This document shows, one piece after another, positions 9,844-18,023 of a stretch of DNA of 64,000 nt. The translations under genes were made by a program, and so were the position numbers. The notes below the pieces were generated by a model. That model ran no database searches. It saw nothing but the letters and a program-made list of their open reading frames with translations, and was not told where the DNA came from. Where the stretch lies: the NCBI RefSeq assembly GCF_001644645.1, contig NZ_CP011390.1, positions 4,667,501 to 4,731,500 on the forward strand, read 5' to 3'. How positions within the stretch are numbered: position 1 is the stretch's first letter; every line of letters starts with the position of its first letter. The DNA is from Flavisolibacter tropicus (GTDB lineage: Bacteria > Bacteroidota > Bacteroidia > Chitinophagales > Chitinophagaceae).

Positions 9844-11121
9844 TTATTTAACTTCACATAATTCCTCCCAGCGCATGGTATAACGAGGAGAGAGTTGCTG
9901 CTGGCGCATTTTCCAGTTGCGCGTTACGCCGCTGGCGGCAAACTTTACCACATCGCCGCGCATGCTGAAGTTGATATTGTCTACCATGTCCATTAAAAAG
10001 CGGCCAATGCTTTTGCCTTCTTCAAACAGGTTGGCTTGGATCGCATTGTCGGGCACCAGGCCACTGACAATTACGCCTGCTTTCTTATACTTTTTACCCT
10101 CTTGAAAAATAGATACAGCCATGGTCACTGCCGCTTTGATCAGTTCATGTGTCAGGGAGGTGGGCTGTGGTAAAATCGTGTATGTGCTTACGGTTGGTCC
10201 ATGTTGAAAGTGCGGACTTTCTATCTTCTCTTGTGGCACCAGGAAAATACTCGCCACACTAGCCGCACTTTTTTGGCGGCGCAACTTTTCAGCGGTTCGG
10301 CCGGCATAAGTAGCAATAGCTTCTTTAATATCTGCTAGCTGTGTTACCGCCTCGCCAAACATGCGGCTGGTAGCAATCATTTTTTTCTTGGTCAGCGCTT
10401 CCTGCATAAACAGGGCAGGCTCACCCCTTAGTTCCTTTACCATACGAACCCCCACTACACCGCCTAAGTGTTGCCGTGCCCATGCTTCTGACAGGTTGCG
10501 TACATCCCAGGCTGTTTCTACGCCTAATGTCAGTAGTTTATCGGCATAGCGTCTTCCTATACCCCAGATATCGCCAACAGGTGTTTGTTGTAGAGCAGCA
10601 ATTACTTTTTCCTGCGTATCAAGAATCACAATTTTATTTGCTATCTCATGATGTTTCTTGGCCAGCCGGTTGGCTACTTTAGACAACGTTTTAGTAGGAC
10701 CTATACCAATGGATGTTTGAATGCCTGTCCATTGTTTTATGGTATGAAGTATTTCTTCAGACAGTATATGAAGTTGTTGAAGCGGAAATTCATCGACATC
10801 TAAAAATGCTTCATCTACCGAATACACTTCTACGTTATCCTCTCCTACAAAGAGTTTAAGTACCTCCATCACCCGCCGGCTCATATCACCATATAGGTTA
10901 TAGTTAGAGGAAAACAGCGTAACGTTATGTTCTTCTATGATTGGCCGCTCTTTAAAGAATGGTCCTGCCTGACCAATACCCAAACGCTTAGCCTCAGGGT
11001 TACGGGAAATAATACAGCCATCGTTGTTACTGAGTACAACAATAGGCTTCCCTTTCAGGTCAGGCCGGAACACCTGCTCGCACGAGCAGTAAAAGCTGTT
11101 GCAATCCACTATGGCTTTCAT
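9844..11121 (-). CDS. umuC: Y-family DNA polymerase, UmuC type
   Basis: A 425-aa catalytic subunit of an error-prone translesion polymerase (Pol V type). The metal-binding acidic residues are all present: D6 in AIVDCNSFY and D103/E104 in YSVDEAFLD. NNDGCIISRNPEAK is the fingers motif typical of UmuC. The helix-hairpin-helix region (VGDIWGIGRRY) and the little-finger domain follow. A QANLF motif at 362-366 matches the sliding-clamp binding consensus. The gene lies 35 bases downstream of umuD on the same strand, so the two form a umuDC operon, expected to be damage-inducible. It looks intact, unlike its partner. Confidence 0.95.
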   Translation of the reverse strand: MKAIVDCNSFYCSCEQVFRPDLKGKPIVVLSNNDGCIISRNPEAKRLGIGQAGPFFKERPIIEEHNVTLFSSNYNLYGDMSRRVMEVLKLFVGEDNVEVYSVDEAFLDVDEFPLQQLHILSEEILHTIKQWTGIQTSIGIGPTKTLSKVANRLAKKHHEIANKIVILDTQEKVIAALQQTPVGDIWGIGRRYADKLLTLGVETAWDVRNLSEAWARQHLGGVVGVRMVKELRGEPALFMQEALTKKKMIATSRMFGEAVTQLADIKEAIATYAGRTAEKLRRQKSAASVASIFLVPQEKIESPHFQHGPTVSTYTILPQPTSLTHELIKAAVTMAVSIFQEGKKYKKAGVIVSGLVPDNAIQANLFEEGKSIGRFLMDMVDNINFSMRGDVVKFAASGVTRNWKMRQQQLSPRYTMRWEELCEVK

Positions 11122-11156
11122 CAGTTACAGTAATTTATGACGAGCCTTCTGGCACT

Positions 11157-11588
11157 TCAGACACTGTGAATTACATATGTTACCACACCCCATACTTCAA
11201 ACTGGGCAAACGGATCAATTTCTATAGGCGCTAGTTTACGGGTAGCCGGCAAGAGGCGTTCTTTTTTGTTGTGTATTTCATAATACCGAATGAGCATTTC
11301 TCCATTAAGCGCAGCTATCACCACTTTACCATTGGTGGGTTTAATAGAGCGGTCTACAATTACTACGTCGCCATCGTGAATGCCAGCACCAATCATGGCA
11401 TTGCTATGCACTCGCATAAAAAAAGTAGCTGGTTTGTTGCGTATCAATTGCTCATTCAGATCAATACCACGTTCTGCAAAATCATCCGATGCTGCGCAAA
11501 AACCCGTGGCATTGGCGTTAGGTACATCGGTTTGGGAGAAATCTTTTGATCCTTTATAAGAGGGGAGAAAGTAAGGGTTAGTATCCAT
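11157..11588 (-). CDS. umuD: UmuD-like S24 peptidase fold protein, catalytic residues missing
   Basis: A 143-aa UmuD homologue. It aligns to E. coli UmuD without gaps (offset +4) through IDLN, ATFFMRV, GIHDGDVVIVDRS, NGKVVIAALNGE and GVVTYVI. The residues needed for self-cleavage are changed: the catalytic Ser60 is Ala64 (in RVHSNAMIG), the catalytic Lys97 is Arg101 (GEMLIRYY), and the Cys24-Gly25 cleavage site is Thr28-Gly29. I checked the Ala codon on the DNA (GCC in the coding strand). The family normally cleaves itself on RecA filaments to make UmuD', the active Pol V subunit; this one should not. It could act as a constitutive accessory subunit. Upstream gene of umuC. Confidence 0.88.
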   Translation of the reverse strand: MDTNPYFLPSYKGSKDFSQTDVPNANATGFCAASDDFAERGIDLNEQLIRNKPATFFMRVHSNAMIGAGIHDGDVVIVDRSIKPTNGKVVIAALNGEMLIRYYEIHNKKERLLPATRKLAPIEIDPFAQFEVWGVVTYVIHSV

Positions 11589-11609
11589 AACAAAAAATTT
11601 GAAATGCTA

Positions 11610-11653
11610 AAATACTTGGTAAATTTATACTAAATATTTTATCAAATACTAAA
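11610..11653. promoter_or_regulatory. Repeat-containing control region between umuD and the divergent 2H gene
   Basis: The 74-base intergenic region holds a direct repeat ATACTAAA at 11627-11634 and 11646-11653 (19 bases apart). An imperfect inverted pair, TTGGTAAA and TTTATCAA, flanks the first copy. The position between divergent genes, one a damage-response operon, suits an operator, but no known LexA box is recognised. Confidence 0.35.
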
Positions 11654-11662
11654 CCAGCCTTT

Positions 11663-12268
11663 ATGAATAACGCTTCTAGTATGCCGGGCTACCAGATAAA
11701 TGAATACCGGCTTGTGATTCCGCTGACGGAAGCCTTGCAAGGAAAAATAAATGCAGTACGCACTTCCTTGCATGAACGTTATCGTGTAAAGACCAGTTTT
11801 GAATTGCAGCCTTCTTTAACCATTTTGAAGTTTCATGCATTTGAAAACATAGAGCCACGTCTGCTGGAACGATTACACCAAGTGGCTATAGGACATAATC
11901 CCTTCAAAGTGGAATTGGAAAACTTTTCTGCCTATCCTTCTCATACTATTTATATAGATGTTCTCACCAAGTCGCCCTTTAACGAGCTAACCAAGAGTTT
12001 GAAAAAGATGAAATGGCTGATGAACATTCCTCAATATGAACCACATTTCATTAATGAGCCCCATTTAATTATTGCACAACGCTTAAAGCCTATGCAATTC
12101 ATTAGTATGTGGATGGAATGTGAGCATACAGAATTCTCAGGCCGCTTTATAGCCAATGGAATGACACTGCTAAAAAGAAACGAGACCTCCCAACACTACG
12201 AAACGTTGCGGCACATGGAGTTTGTAAGTCTACCGCTAAGCGTCAAACAGGGAGAACTGTTCGCCTGA
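11663..12268 (+). CDS. 2'-5' RNA ligase/2H phosphoesterase superfamily protein
   Basis: A 201-aa protein with the two-lobed layout of the 2H (LigT/CPDase) superfamily, which acts on 2',3'-cyclic phosphate or 2'-5' linked RNA ends. The two signature tetrapeptides are degenerate: PSLTIL (~48) in place of HxT and EPHLIIAQ (~138) with His but Ile in place of Thr/Ser. Activity is therefore uncertain. Its end overlaps the convergent SRAP gene by 33 bases. It is divergent from umuD and may share its control region. Confidence 0.7.
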   Translation: MNNASSMPGYQINEYRLVIPLTEALQGKINAVRTSLHERYRVKTSFELQPSLTILKFHAFENIEPRLLERLHQVAIGHNPFKVELENFSAYPSHTIYIDVLTKSPFNELTKSLKKMKWLMNIPQYEPHFINEPHLIIAQRLKPMQFISMWMECEHTEFSGRFIANGMTLLKRNETSQHYETLRHMEFVSLPLSVKQGELFA

Positions 12269-12973
12269 ATGTAGCTCTGGGTAATCAAACTGATGATGGA
12301 GTTCGGGCACATTGGTATCTACGCCGCGCGTAGTAATGAGTTTGGATATCGTATGTGCCTGCATGGCTTCATCGCTACAGGGCGTGAGCATGTGTTGCAT
12401 TTGTTCTTTGCTTAAAGAAGGGTTCAGCCATTTCGACCATTGGTCGCGGTTAAGGATCACCGGCATACGCTTTTTGATGTTGTGAATGCGTGACATAAAA
12501 GGATTGGCTTCTGTAGTAATTACTGTGAAAGTGCGCATCAGTTCGCCAGTCTCTTTATCGGTCCAGTGAGCATACAATCCGGCAAAGCCAAAGAGCTCGC
12601 CACCTTTTAGTTGTACATAGTGCGGGTACTTTTTCTTTTTGAACTCCATCCATTCAAAAAAGCCATCGGCCAGCACTATGCAACGGTTATTCACATAAGA
12701 GCGAAAGGCAGGTTTTTCAAACAGCGTCTCCGCCTTGGCGTTTAAAGTTTGTGTGCGAATCTGATCGGCCTCTGAAACTGACTTTACCCAATGCGGCATC
12801 AGACCCCATTGGTAACGCTGTACACGACCCGGATATTCAAATGTAATAACGGGCATGGTGGGATAGTTAAAACCAACGCTATGATAGATCGGCTCAAAGG
12901 GAGCTTCCCATTCAGCCTGTATCATGCGCATGATCTCTTCCTGCTTCTTGCTTAGTGAGTAATGATAACACAT
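12236..12973 (-). CDS. SRAP (YedK/HMCES) protein
   Basis: A 245-aa SOS-response-associated protein. The family forms a thiazolidine cross-link through Cys2 to abasic sites in single-stranded DNA and so protects them. The start is set by Cys2: MCYHYS begins at 12973, although the frame is open further upstream. Other active-site parts are present: NAKAETLFEKPAFR (Asn ~75 region), CIVLADGFFEW (Glu) and IHNIKKRMPVIL (His, with a two-residue insertion relative to the usual HxRMPVIL). Its neighbours umuDC and the 2H protein suggest a DNA-damage group. Confidence 0.93.
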   Translation of the reverse strand: MCYHYSLSKKQEEIMRMIQAEWEAPFEPIYHSVGFNYPTMPVITFEYPGRVQRYQWGLMPHWVKSVSEADQIRTQTLNAKAETLFEKPAFRSYVNNRCIVLADGFFEWMEFKKKKYPHYVQLKGGELFGFAGLYAHWTDKETGELMRTFTVITTEANPFMSRIHNIKKRMPVILNRDQWSKWLNPSLSKEQMQHMLTPCSDEAMQAHTISKLITTRGVDTNVPELHHQFDYPELHSGEQFSLFDA

Positions 12974-13075
12974 AGTATTCGTACAAATTAAAAATACAAA
13001 ATAACAAGTTAACCAACTATTGCTCAGCTGCCAAAGTAGTTGTGGCAAACAATAAACCAGAAACCAATTGTATAT

Positions 13076-14191
13076 ATGTCGTCCAATAAGATATTAAAGA
13101 CGAAAAAGGATATAGGAAGTATTACTAATAATGAACAACAGGATGATTACAAGAAGGGGCGTGGTGCCCAGTTCAATACGCCCAATAAATTTTTAAAGAC
13201 CACGCAGGTAAAGGACTATGTAGAAGGCATTGATGAATGGACAGAACCAAACGTGCAAACACAGTTCATTGAAGTAGACGCCAAAAGCCTGGTGAATAAA
13301 GTGGAGAGTCCGGATGTAGGCATGTTCTATAGCATGAATCCTTATATGGGATGCGAGCATGGCTGTATTTATTGCTATGCGCGCAACTCCTTTGAATACT
13401 GGGGTTATAGCGCCGGTTTGGATTTTGAAAGTAAGATACTCATCAAGAAAAATGCACCCAGGCTGTTGCGTCAATTTCTCATGCATCCCAAGTGGCAATG
13501 TGTTCCTATCAGTATGAGCGGCAACACCGATTGTTATCAACCTGCCGAAAAGGAATACCGGCTCACGCGCCAACTGCTGGAAGTCTGTAGCGAGTTCAAT
13601 CAACCCATTGGTCTTATCACAAAGAACGCGGGTGTGCTGCGCGATAAAGACTTGTTGCAGGACATGGCGTCACGTCGATTGGTATCTATACTAATGTCTA
13701 TTACATCTTTCAATGAAGACCTGCGCCGCGTGATGGAGCCGCGCACGACTACCAATAAACAACGCTTGCGGGTGATAGAAGAATTAAGCAAAGTGGGTGT
13801 GCAAACAGGGCTTATGTTAGGACCAATGATTCCTGGCCTCAATGAACATGAAATGCCCGCTATTATCAAAGCGGCCAGCGAAGCAGGTGCTACGTTTTCA
13901 GCTTACACCTTCATTCGCCTGAATGGTTCCGTCAAGTTCTTGTTTCACGATTGGCTCTATAAAAACTTTCCCGACCGAGCGGATAAGGTATGGCACCTCA
14001 TAGAAGAGGCACATGGAGGCAAAGTAAACGATAGTGAGTTTGGCCGGCGCATGCGCGGTGAAGGAAACGTTGCTAAGCTAATCGCTGACCAATATAAAAC
14101 CTACACCAAAAAGTATGGTTTGCAACACGAGCGTTTAGGTTTGGATTGCTCACAATTCAAGCGGCCGGGTGAACAAATGAAATTATTTTAA
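13076..14191 (+). CDS. PA0069-family radical SAM protein
   Basis: A 371-aa radical SAM protein with the cluster-binding CEHGCIYCYARN (CxxxCxxC) about 100 residues in, followed by MSGNTDCYQPAEKEYRLTR, a segment typical of the PA0069/SplB-like family. The reaction is unknown; spore photoproduct lyase, a DNA repair enzyme, is a distant relative. The frame is open 12 codons further upstream but MSSNKILKTKK at 13076 fits better and gives a clean 102-base divergent spacer to the SRAP gene. Its repeated association with SRAP/umuDC here is suggestive of a repair role, not proof. Confidence 0.88.
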   Translation: MSSNKILKTKKDIGSITNNEQQDDYKKGRGAQFNTPNKFLKTTQVKDYVEGIDEWTEPNVQTQFIEVDAKSLVNKVESPDVGMFYSMNPYMGCEHGCIYCYARNSFEYWGYSAGLDFESKILIKKNAPRLLRQFLMHPKWQCVPISMSGNTDCYQPAEKEYRLTRQLLEVCSEFNQPIGLITKNAGVLRDKDLLQDMASRRLVSILMSITSFNEDLRRVMEPRTTTNKQRLRVIEELSKVGVQTGLMLGPMIPGLNEHEMPAIIKAASEAGATFSAYTFIRLNGSVKFLFHDWLYKNFPDRADKVWHLIEEAHGGKVNDSEFGRRMRGEGNVAKLIADQYKTYTKKYGLQHERLGLDCSQFKRPGEQMKLF

Positions 14192-14245
14192 CACCTTTTA
14201 TGTAATCATTACTTTTTCTGCATCAAGCGGTTAAACCAATCGTTT

Positions 14246-17200
14246 ATGCAGAAAGTAGTAGTCCTTCTATTGTGCTTATGCATTCACTTTAGTAAAGCAG
14301 TTGCTCAGACCAACCGGCCTTGGGATAAACTTGCACATTTAAAGCGTTGTTCAATACTCATCACAGCCGACCTGTTTACCGCCACGACATTTATTGAAAT
14401 GGAGTTTTACAACTCTGGTGACAGCGAAATAGAAGGCTTGTATACCTTTTGCTTGCATCCGGACCAGGTAATCACTGCTTTACAGTTAGATCTGAATGGT
14501 AAGTACCGCGATGGCTCTATTGAAGAACGATGGAAAGCTCAAAACGCCTATAACCGTATTGTAGGCAAGCGCATCGATCCCGCTTTGCTGCAAATGAATG
14601 GTTTGAATGAGTATAGTTTACGGGTGTATCCTATCCCTGCTAAAAGCAGCCGCAAAATCACTATGACCATTCAGCAGCTACTCAAACCAACAGCTTCTAC
14701 CCTTACATATAGTCTTCCACTAAATCGTAAGGATACCACCAGTCAATTCAATATTGCCATAAAAGTTTACAATACAGAAAATAGACCTTTTGTAAATAAT
14801 GGCTTATTACAGGGTTTATTTTTGCCTCAAGGAACTAGTTTCTATTTAAACCAGCAAGAGCAAAACTTCCGTCTGGATGGTAACATCGCATTTAATATTC
14901 CCCTCAGTCAAACAGCTCCTTTTTTATGTACAAAGCAGATGGGGAATGAAACCTACTTCGCCCTACGCTCAAAGCCTAAACAAGAATATCAAAACACGAT
15001 TACTCCTGAGCATATCGTAGTGTATTGGGATGCCTCTGCCAGTAGTGAAAAACGAAATATTGAAAAAGAGATCACCTTCTTAAAGCAATATATCGGCTAT
15101 TATAAGGTTAAAGACCTGACGCTGATTCCATTCAGCTATAAGCCCCTTGATACTGCGTCCTTTACAATGAATGGCGCCAACTCAAATCGTTGGATAAGCT
15201 ACTTGCGCTCGCTGGAATACGATGGTGGTACACAACTGGGGAGCCTTGATATGAGTACGATAAAGGCCGATGCTGTCCTGTTGTTTAGCGATGGTATTAA
15301 TACATATGGGAAGTCCTTGCCTAAAACTGGTAAGGCCAGAATATATAGTGTACATGCTGCCCATAATGCGAATATGACAGTATTAAATACAATAGTTGGG
15401 AGCAGTGGTGGAAGCCTGATCGACCTAACAAAGCTCAGTATGAGTGAGGCTATACAGGTGGCAGGTAAAGAACAAATTCAATTGCTGGATATTCAGTCTG
15501 TCAGTGGTAAGACAATCATCAATCAGCAATGGGTAGATACAGCCTTACAGCAGCTTACAGTGGCAGGTGTAGCTTACGGTGGTATTGATACGTTATTGCT
15601 TGCATACGGCAATAACAGTCGTGAAGCAACAATTGAACGTGTACAAGTCAATACTCAGCAGCATTGCGAAAGTAGCGCTATAGATCGCATTCCATTATTG
15701 TATGAGTTTGATAAAATGATTCGCTCTCTCGACTGGTATAAGATGGTAGGTTATGGTAAGAAACACAAGGTGGTAACACCCAATACCTCTTTCATTGTGT
15801 TAGAAAGGGTGGAAGACTATGTGAACTACGATATTGAACCACCGGCAGAACTAAAAGAGGAATGTGAAAAGTTGATCTACGTAAAACAGAACCGCATAGA
15901 TCGCTGGAAGCTTTACCAGGAGTGGAACGCTTTCAATATGCTGCAAGGTGTGGTGGCATCGTATAACCAGCGTATCCAATGGTGGGATAAAACTGCATCA
16001 CCCATCCGATTATTATCGCCCAATACAACAGTTGCAGGCAATAAAGAAAAAAGTGATGCAGACGCATCCAACTCATTGTCCAATGCATTGAGTGGAAAAG
16101 TGTCAGGTCTTTCGATTACAAATGGCAATGCTTTAGAGGAGGTAGTGGTTACAAGCTATGGAATGTCAAGAAGGCGGGATGTTTCCTATTCGGTTACAAC
16201 CATCCGGCAGCAGGATATTTTCAGTTCAGTCACTTCAGTTGAGCAGGCATTAGCAGGACGAGTTGCCGGTCTGGAGGTTACAAATTCAAATAATGGTTTA
16301 GCCGGTGATGCTGCAACAATTCGCATTAGGGGAGCCGCTTCTATAACGAATAATCGACAACCCCTTTTTGTATTAGACGGGATACCAATAGCTGGAAATA
16401 TTAATCATTTGGTAAACGTGCATGATATCGAGCGCATTGAGGTGCTAAAAGATGCTGCTGCCACAGCATTGTATGGTAGCCAAGGTGCCAACGGTGTTAT
16501 TGTAATTGTTACAAAGAAAGGAAAAGACACCCGGTATCAGTATAATGCCACTCCATATAAGTTGAAAAATAGGGAAGATTTAGAGTATTTGCAAGAGTTG
16601 AAGGCAGCAAGAAAAAATGAAAAGCTCCAGACATATCATCAGCTACAACAGTATTATGGTAATGGCGTTGGCTTTTATTTCGATGTAGCGCAGCACTTTT
16701 TCGAAATAGGAATGCATCACGATGCGATTCACGTTTTGACGAATGCAGCAGAATACGCGGACGGAGATGTACAAGTGTTAACGGCTATAGAGTATACATT
16801 GGAAGCATGGAAAGAATATGCGGCTGCTGTCACGATCTATGAAGAGGTGATGAAGCAAAGTGAAAATGATATCCAGGCTTATCGCAATCTGGCCTGGGCC
16901 TACTACCAGCAGGGTAGCTATCAAAAAGCAGTAAATCTTTTATACGAAACCATCATGAAGAGTTGGGAGCAGCAAGAGTATGCTGTAAAAGAAACAAAAG
17001 CCACCTTGTTGAATGAGATGAATGCCATTATTGCTATACACAAAGAGCGGTTAGATATTTCTAAAATCGATACTTCCCTGATCAAACCGTTGCCTGTTGA
17101 TTTACGTATTGTAGTCAATGGTAATAAAACATACTACTACCATAATGTTTCTGTAGTAGAACCGGGTGGTGCTATAGCCTATGGTTACTATTATGATGGG

Positions 17201-17464
17201 AACTCAAAAAGCAGGGGTAGCATATTACAGAGCGGTTATTATGCCTATTATCCCACTGAGTATAATAGTAAAACTGCAGCGAAAGGAAAGTACACAGTTA
17301 GGGTGCAGTATTATGACTACTATGGGCAAAGAAAAGATATACCTGCAATCATACGGGTTATGGCGTTTAAGAACTTTGGAAAGGAAGGACAGACAATTCA
17401 AATTGAGAATGTTATTATGGATAATCAAAACGGCGTGGTGGATATAGCAGAAATAAAATACTAA
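14246..17464 (+). CDS. VIT-vWA-TonB plug-TPR fusion protein
   Basis: A 1072-aa exported protein of unusual make-up. Residues 1-21 form a signal peptide ending in AVAQ. A VIT domain follows (~25-160). A vWA-like domain (~255-390) has an intact DASAS metal site near 262. Around 610 is LSGKVSGLSI, then a complete SusC-type plug from ALEEVVVTSYG (~627) through LAGRVAGLEV, LFVLDGIPI (~706) and IERIEVLKDAAATALYGSQG to ~760. No beta-barrel follows. Instead there are TPR-like helices (~790-920) and a DUF2135-like C-terminal beta domain rich in Tyr. The plug would normally close a barrel, so here it may act as a partner-binding domain. Single gene with its own upstream space. Confidence 0.85.
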   Translation: MQKVVVLLLCLCIHFSKAVAQTNRPWDKLAHLKRCSILITADLFTATTFIEMEFYNSGDSEIEGLYTFCLHPDQVITALQLDLNGKYRDGSIEERWKAQNAYNRIVGKRIDPALLQMNGLNEYSLRVYPIPAKSSRKITMTIQQLLKPTASTLTYSLPLNRKDTTSQFNIAIKVYNTENRPFVNNGLLQGLFLPQGTSFYLNQQEQNFRLDGNIAFNIPLSQTAPFLCTKQMGNETYFALRSKPKQEYQNTITPEHIVVYWDASASSEKRNIEKEITFLKQYIGYYKVKDLTLIPFSYKPLDTASFTMNGANSNRWISYLRSLEYDGGTQLGSLDMSTIKADAVLLFSDGINTYGKSLPKTGKARIYSVHAAHNANMTVLNTIVGSSGGSLIDLTKLSMSEAIQVAGKEQIQLLDIQSVSGKTIINQQWVDTALQQLTVAGVAYGGIDTLLLAYGNNSREATIERVQVNTQQHCESSAIDRIPLLYEFDKMIRSLDWYKMVGYGKKHKVVTPNTSFIVLERVEDYVNYDIEPPAELKEECEKLIYVKQNRIDRWKLYQEWNAFNMLQGVVASYNQRIQWWDKTASPIRLLSPNTTVAGNKEKSDADASNSLSNALSGKVSGLSITNGNALEEVVVTSYGMSRRRDVSYSVTTIRQQDIFSSVTSVEQALAGRVAGLEVTNSNNGLAGDAATIRIRGAASITNNRQPLFVLDGIPIAGNINHLVNVHDIERIEVLKDAAATALYGSQGANGVIVIVTKKGKDTRYQYNATPYKLKNREDLEYLQELKAARKNEKLQTYHQLQQYYGNGVGFYFDVAQHFFEIGMHHDAIHVLTNAAEYADGDVQVLTAIEYTLEAWKEYAAAVTIYEEVMKQSENDIQAYRNLAWAYYQQGSYQKAVNLLYETIMKSWEQQEYAVKETKATLLNEMNAIIAIHKERLDISKIDTSLIKPLPVDLRIVVNGNKTYYYHNVSVVEPGGAIAYGYYYDGNSKSRGSILQSGYYAYYPTEYNSKTAAKGKYTVRVQYYDYYGQRKDIPAIIRVMAFKNFGKEGQTIQIENVIMDNQNGVVDIAEIKY

Positions 17465-17546
17465 ATCGTAATCGCTAGAATCGTTGATTTTACTAGTGTT
17501 TCAGCGCCTTTGCATAAACGCTGCAAAAATATTTATTCCATAATAC

Positions 17547-17578
17547 TTGTTTATTCGCCATAGTCTTTTCTATTTTTG
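17547..17578 (+). promoter_or_regulatory. Bacteroidota-type promoter of the leader/AAA+/rtcB unit
   Basis: TTG at 17547-17549 and TATTTTTG at 17571-17578 match the TTG / TAnnTTTG promoter elements of this phylum, with 21 bases between them. The expected start is near 17584, about 14 bases before the first leader ORF. Confidence 0.65.
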
Positions 17579-17597
17579 CGCAACAATTTTAAATATC

Positions 17598-17687
17598 ATG
17601 CTACGCAATTATACACATATCGATAATAAAGGGTTTGCTCCTCTGGGAGTAGATACCTTTAGCGGGGCATATAAGCATCTACGTTAG
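17598..17687 (+). CDS. 29-aa leader peptide 1
   Basis: A small ORF directly downstream of the promoter, encoding 29 residues beginning MLRNYTHIDNKGF and ending YKHLR. Residues 3-11 include Arg, Asn, Tyr, His, Asp, Asn and Lys. The ORF covers the element AGCGGGGC (17661-17668), which is complementary to the 5' arm of the following terminator. That layout, with the stop 26 bases before the hairpin, is that of a transcription-attenuation leader. Translation is inferred, not shown. Confidence 0.5.
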   Translation: MLRNYTHIDNKGFAPLGVDTFSGAYKHLR

Positions 17688-17741
17688 TCTTCTAACCAAA
17701 ATCAACATAGCTTAAGCCCCGCTCTTCCAGCGGGGCTTTTT
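17661..17741 (+). promoter_or_regulatory. Attenuator 1: terminator with competing antiterminator
   Basis: The terminator arms are 17714-17723 (AAGCCCCGCT) and 17729-17738 (AGCGGGGCTT), a perfect 10-bp stem with loop CTTCC and a T run after it. An extra copy of the 3' arm sequence, AGCGGGGC, lies inside the leader ORF at 17661-17668 and can pair over 8 bp with 17716-17723. The two pairings exclude each other, so a ribosome stalled early in the leader would favour readthrough. Confidence 0.65.
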
Positions 17742-17837
17742 CATTATCACAAGTCAGGCTGGGGAAATAATTATAAATCAATAATCAGAATGTTAATCAG
17801 GCAAAATGAAATAAAATATACCATACCCTTTTCAGGC

Positions 17838-17945
17838 ATGTATCATCAGCCAATGGCAGCTGCAAATAGCATTCGTACAAGTGATGCTGATAGCTGCATG
17901 GGCGAGCTATGTGCATACCGGCGACCGGCCTTTACTTTTATATAA
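17838..17945 (+). CDS. 35-aa leader peptide 2
   Basis: A second small ORF between the two terminators, 35 residues, beginning MYHQPMAAANSIRT and ending AFTFI. No promoter is recognised just upstream, so it is probably read from the first promoter after readthrough. As in the first cassette, a segment complementary to the next terminator (GACCGG, 17923-17928) lies about 15 bases before the stop. Confidence 0.42.
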   Translation: MYHQPMAAANSIRTSDADSCMGELCAYRRPAFTFI

Positions 17946-17999
17946 CAGTGATTGTTGTATAGAGAGACCCGGTCCCGTTACTAAGGACCGGGTTTTTTT
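17923..17999 (+). promoter_or_regulatory. Attenuator 2: terminator with shorter competing pairing
   Basis: The terminator arms are 17967-17975 (ACCCGGTCC) and 17985-17993 (GGACCGGGT), a perfect 9-bp stem followed by T's to 17999. GACCGG at 17923-17928 in leader 2 can pair with CCGGTC at 17969-17974. The arrangement copies that of attenuator 1 with unrelated sequence. Confidence 0.55.
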
Positions 18000-18023
18000 A
18001 TAGGCATATAAAAGCGAAAGACA

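Noticed and set aside
12974-13048. N-terminal extension of the SRAP protein
   Set aside because: The family needs Cys at position 2 after Met removal; MCYHYS fixes the start at 12973.
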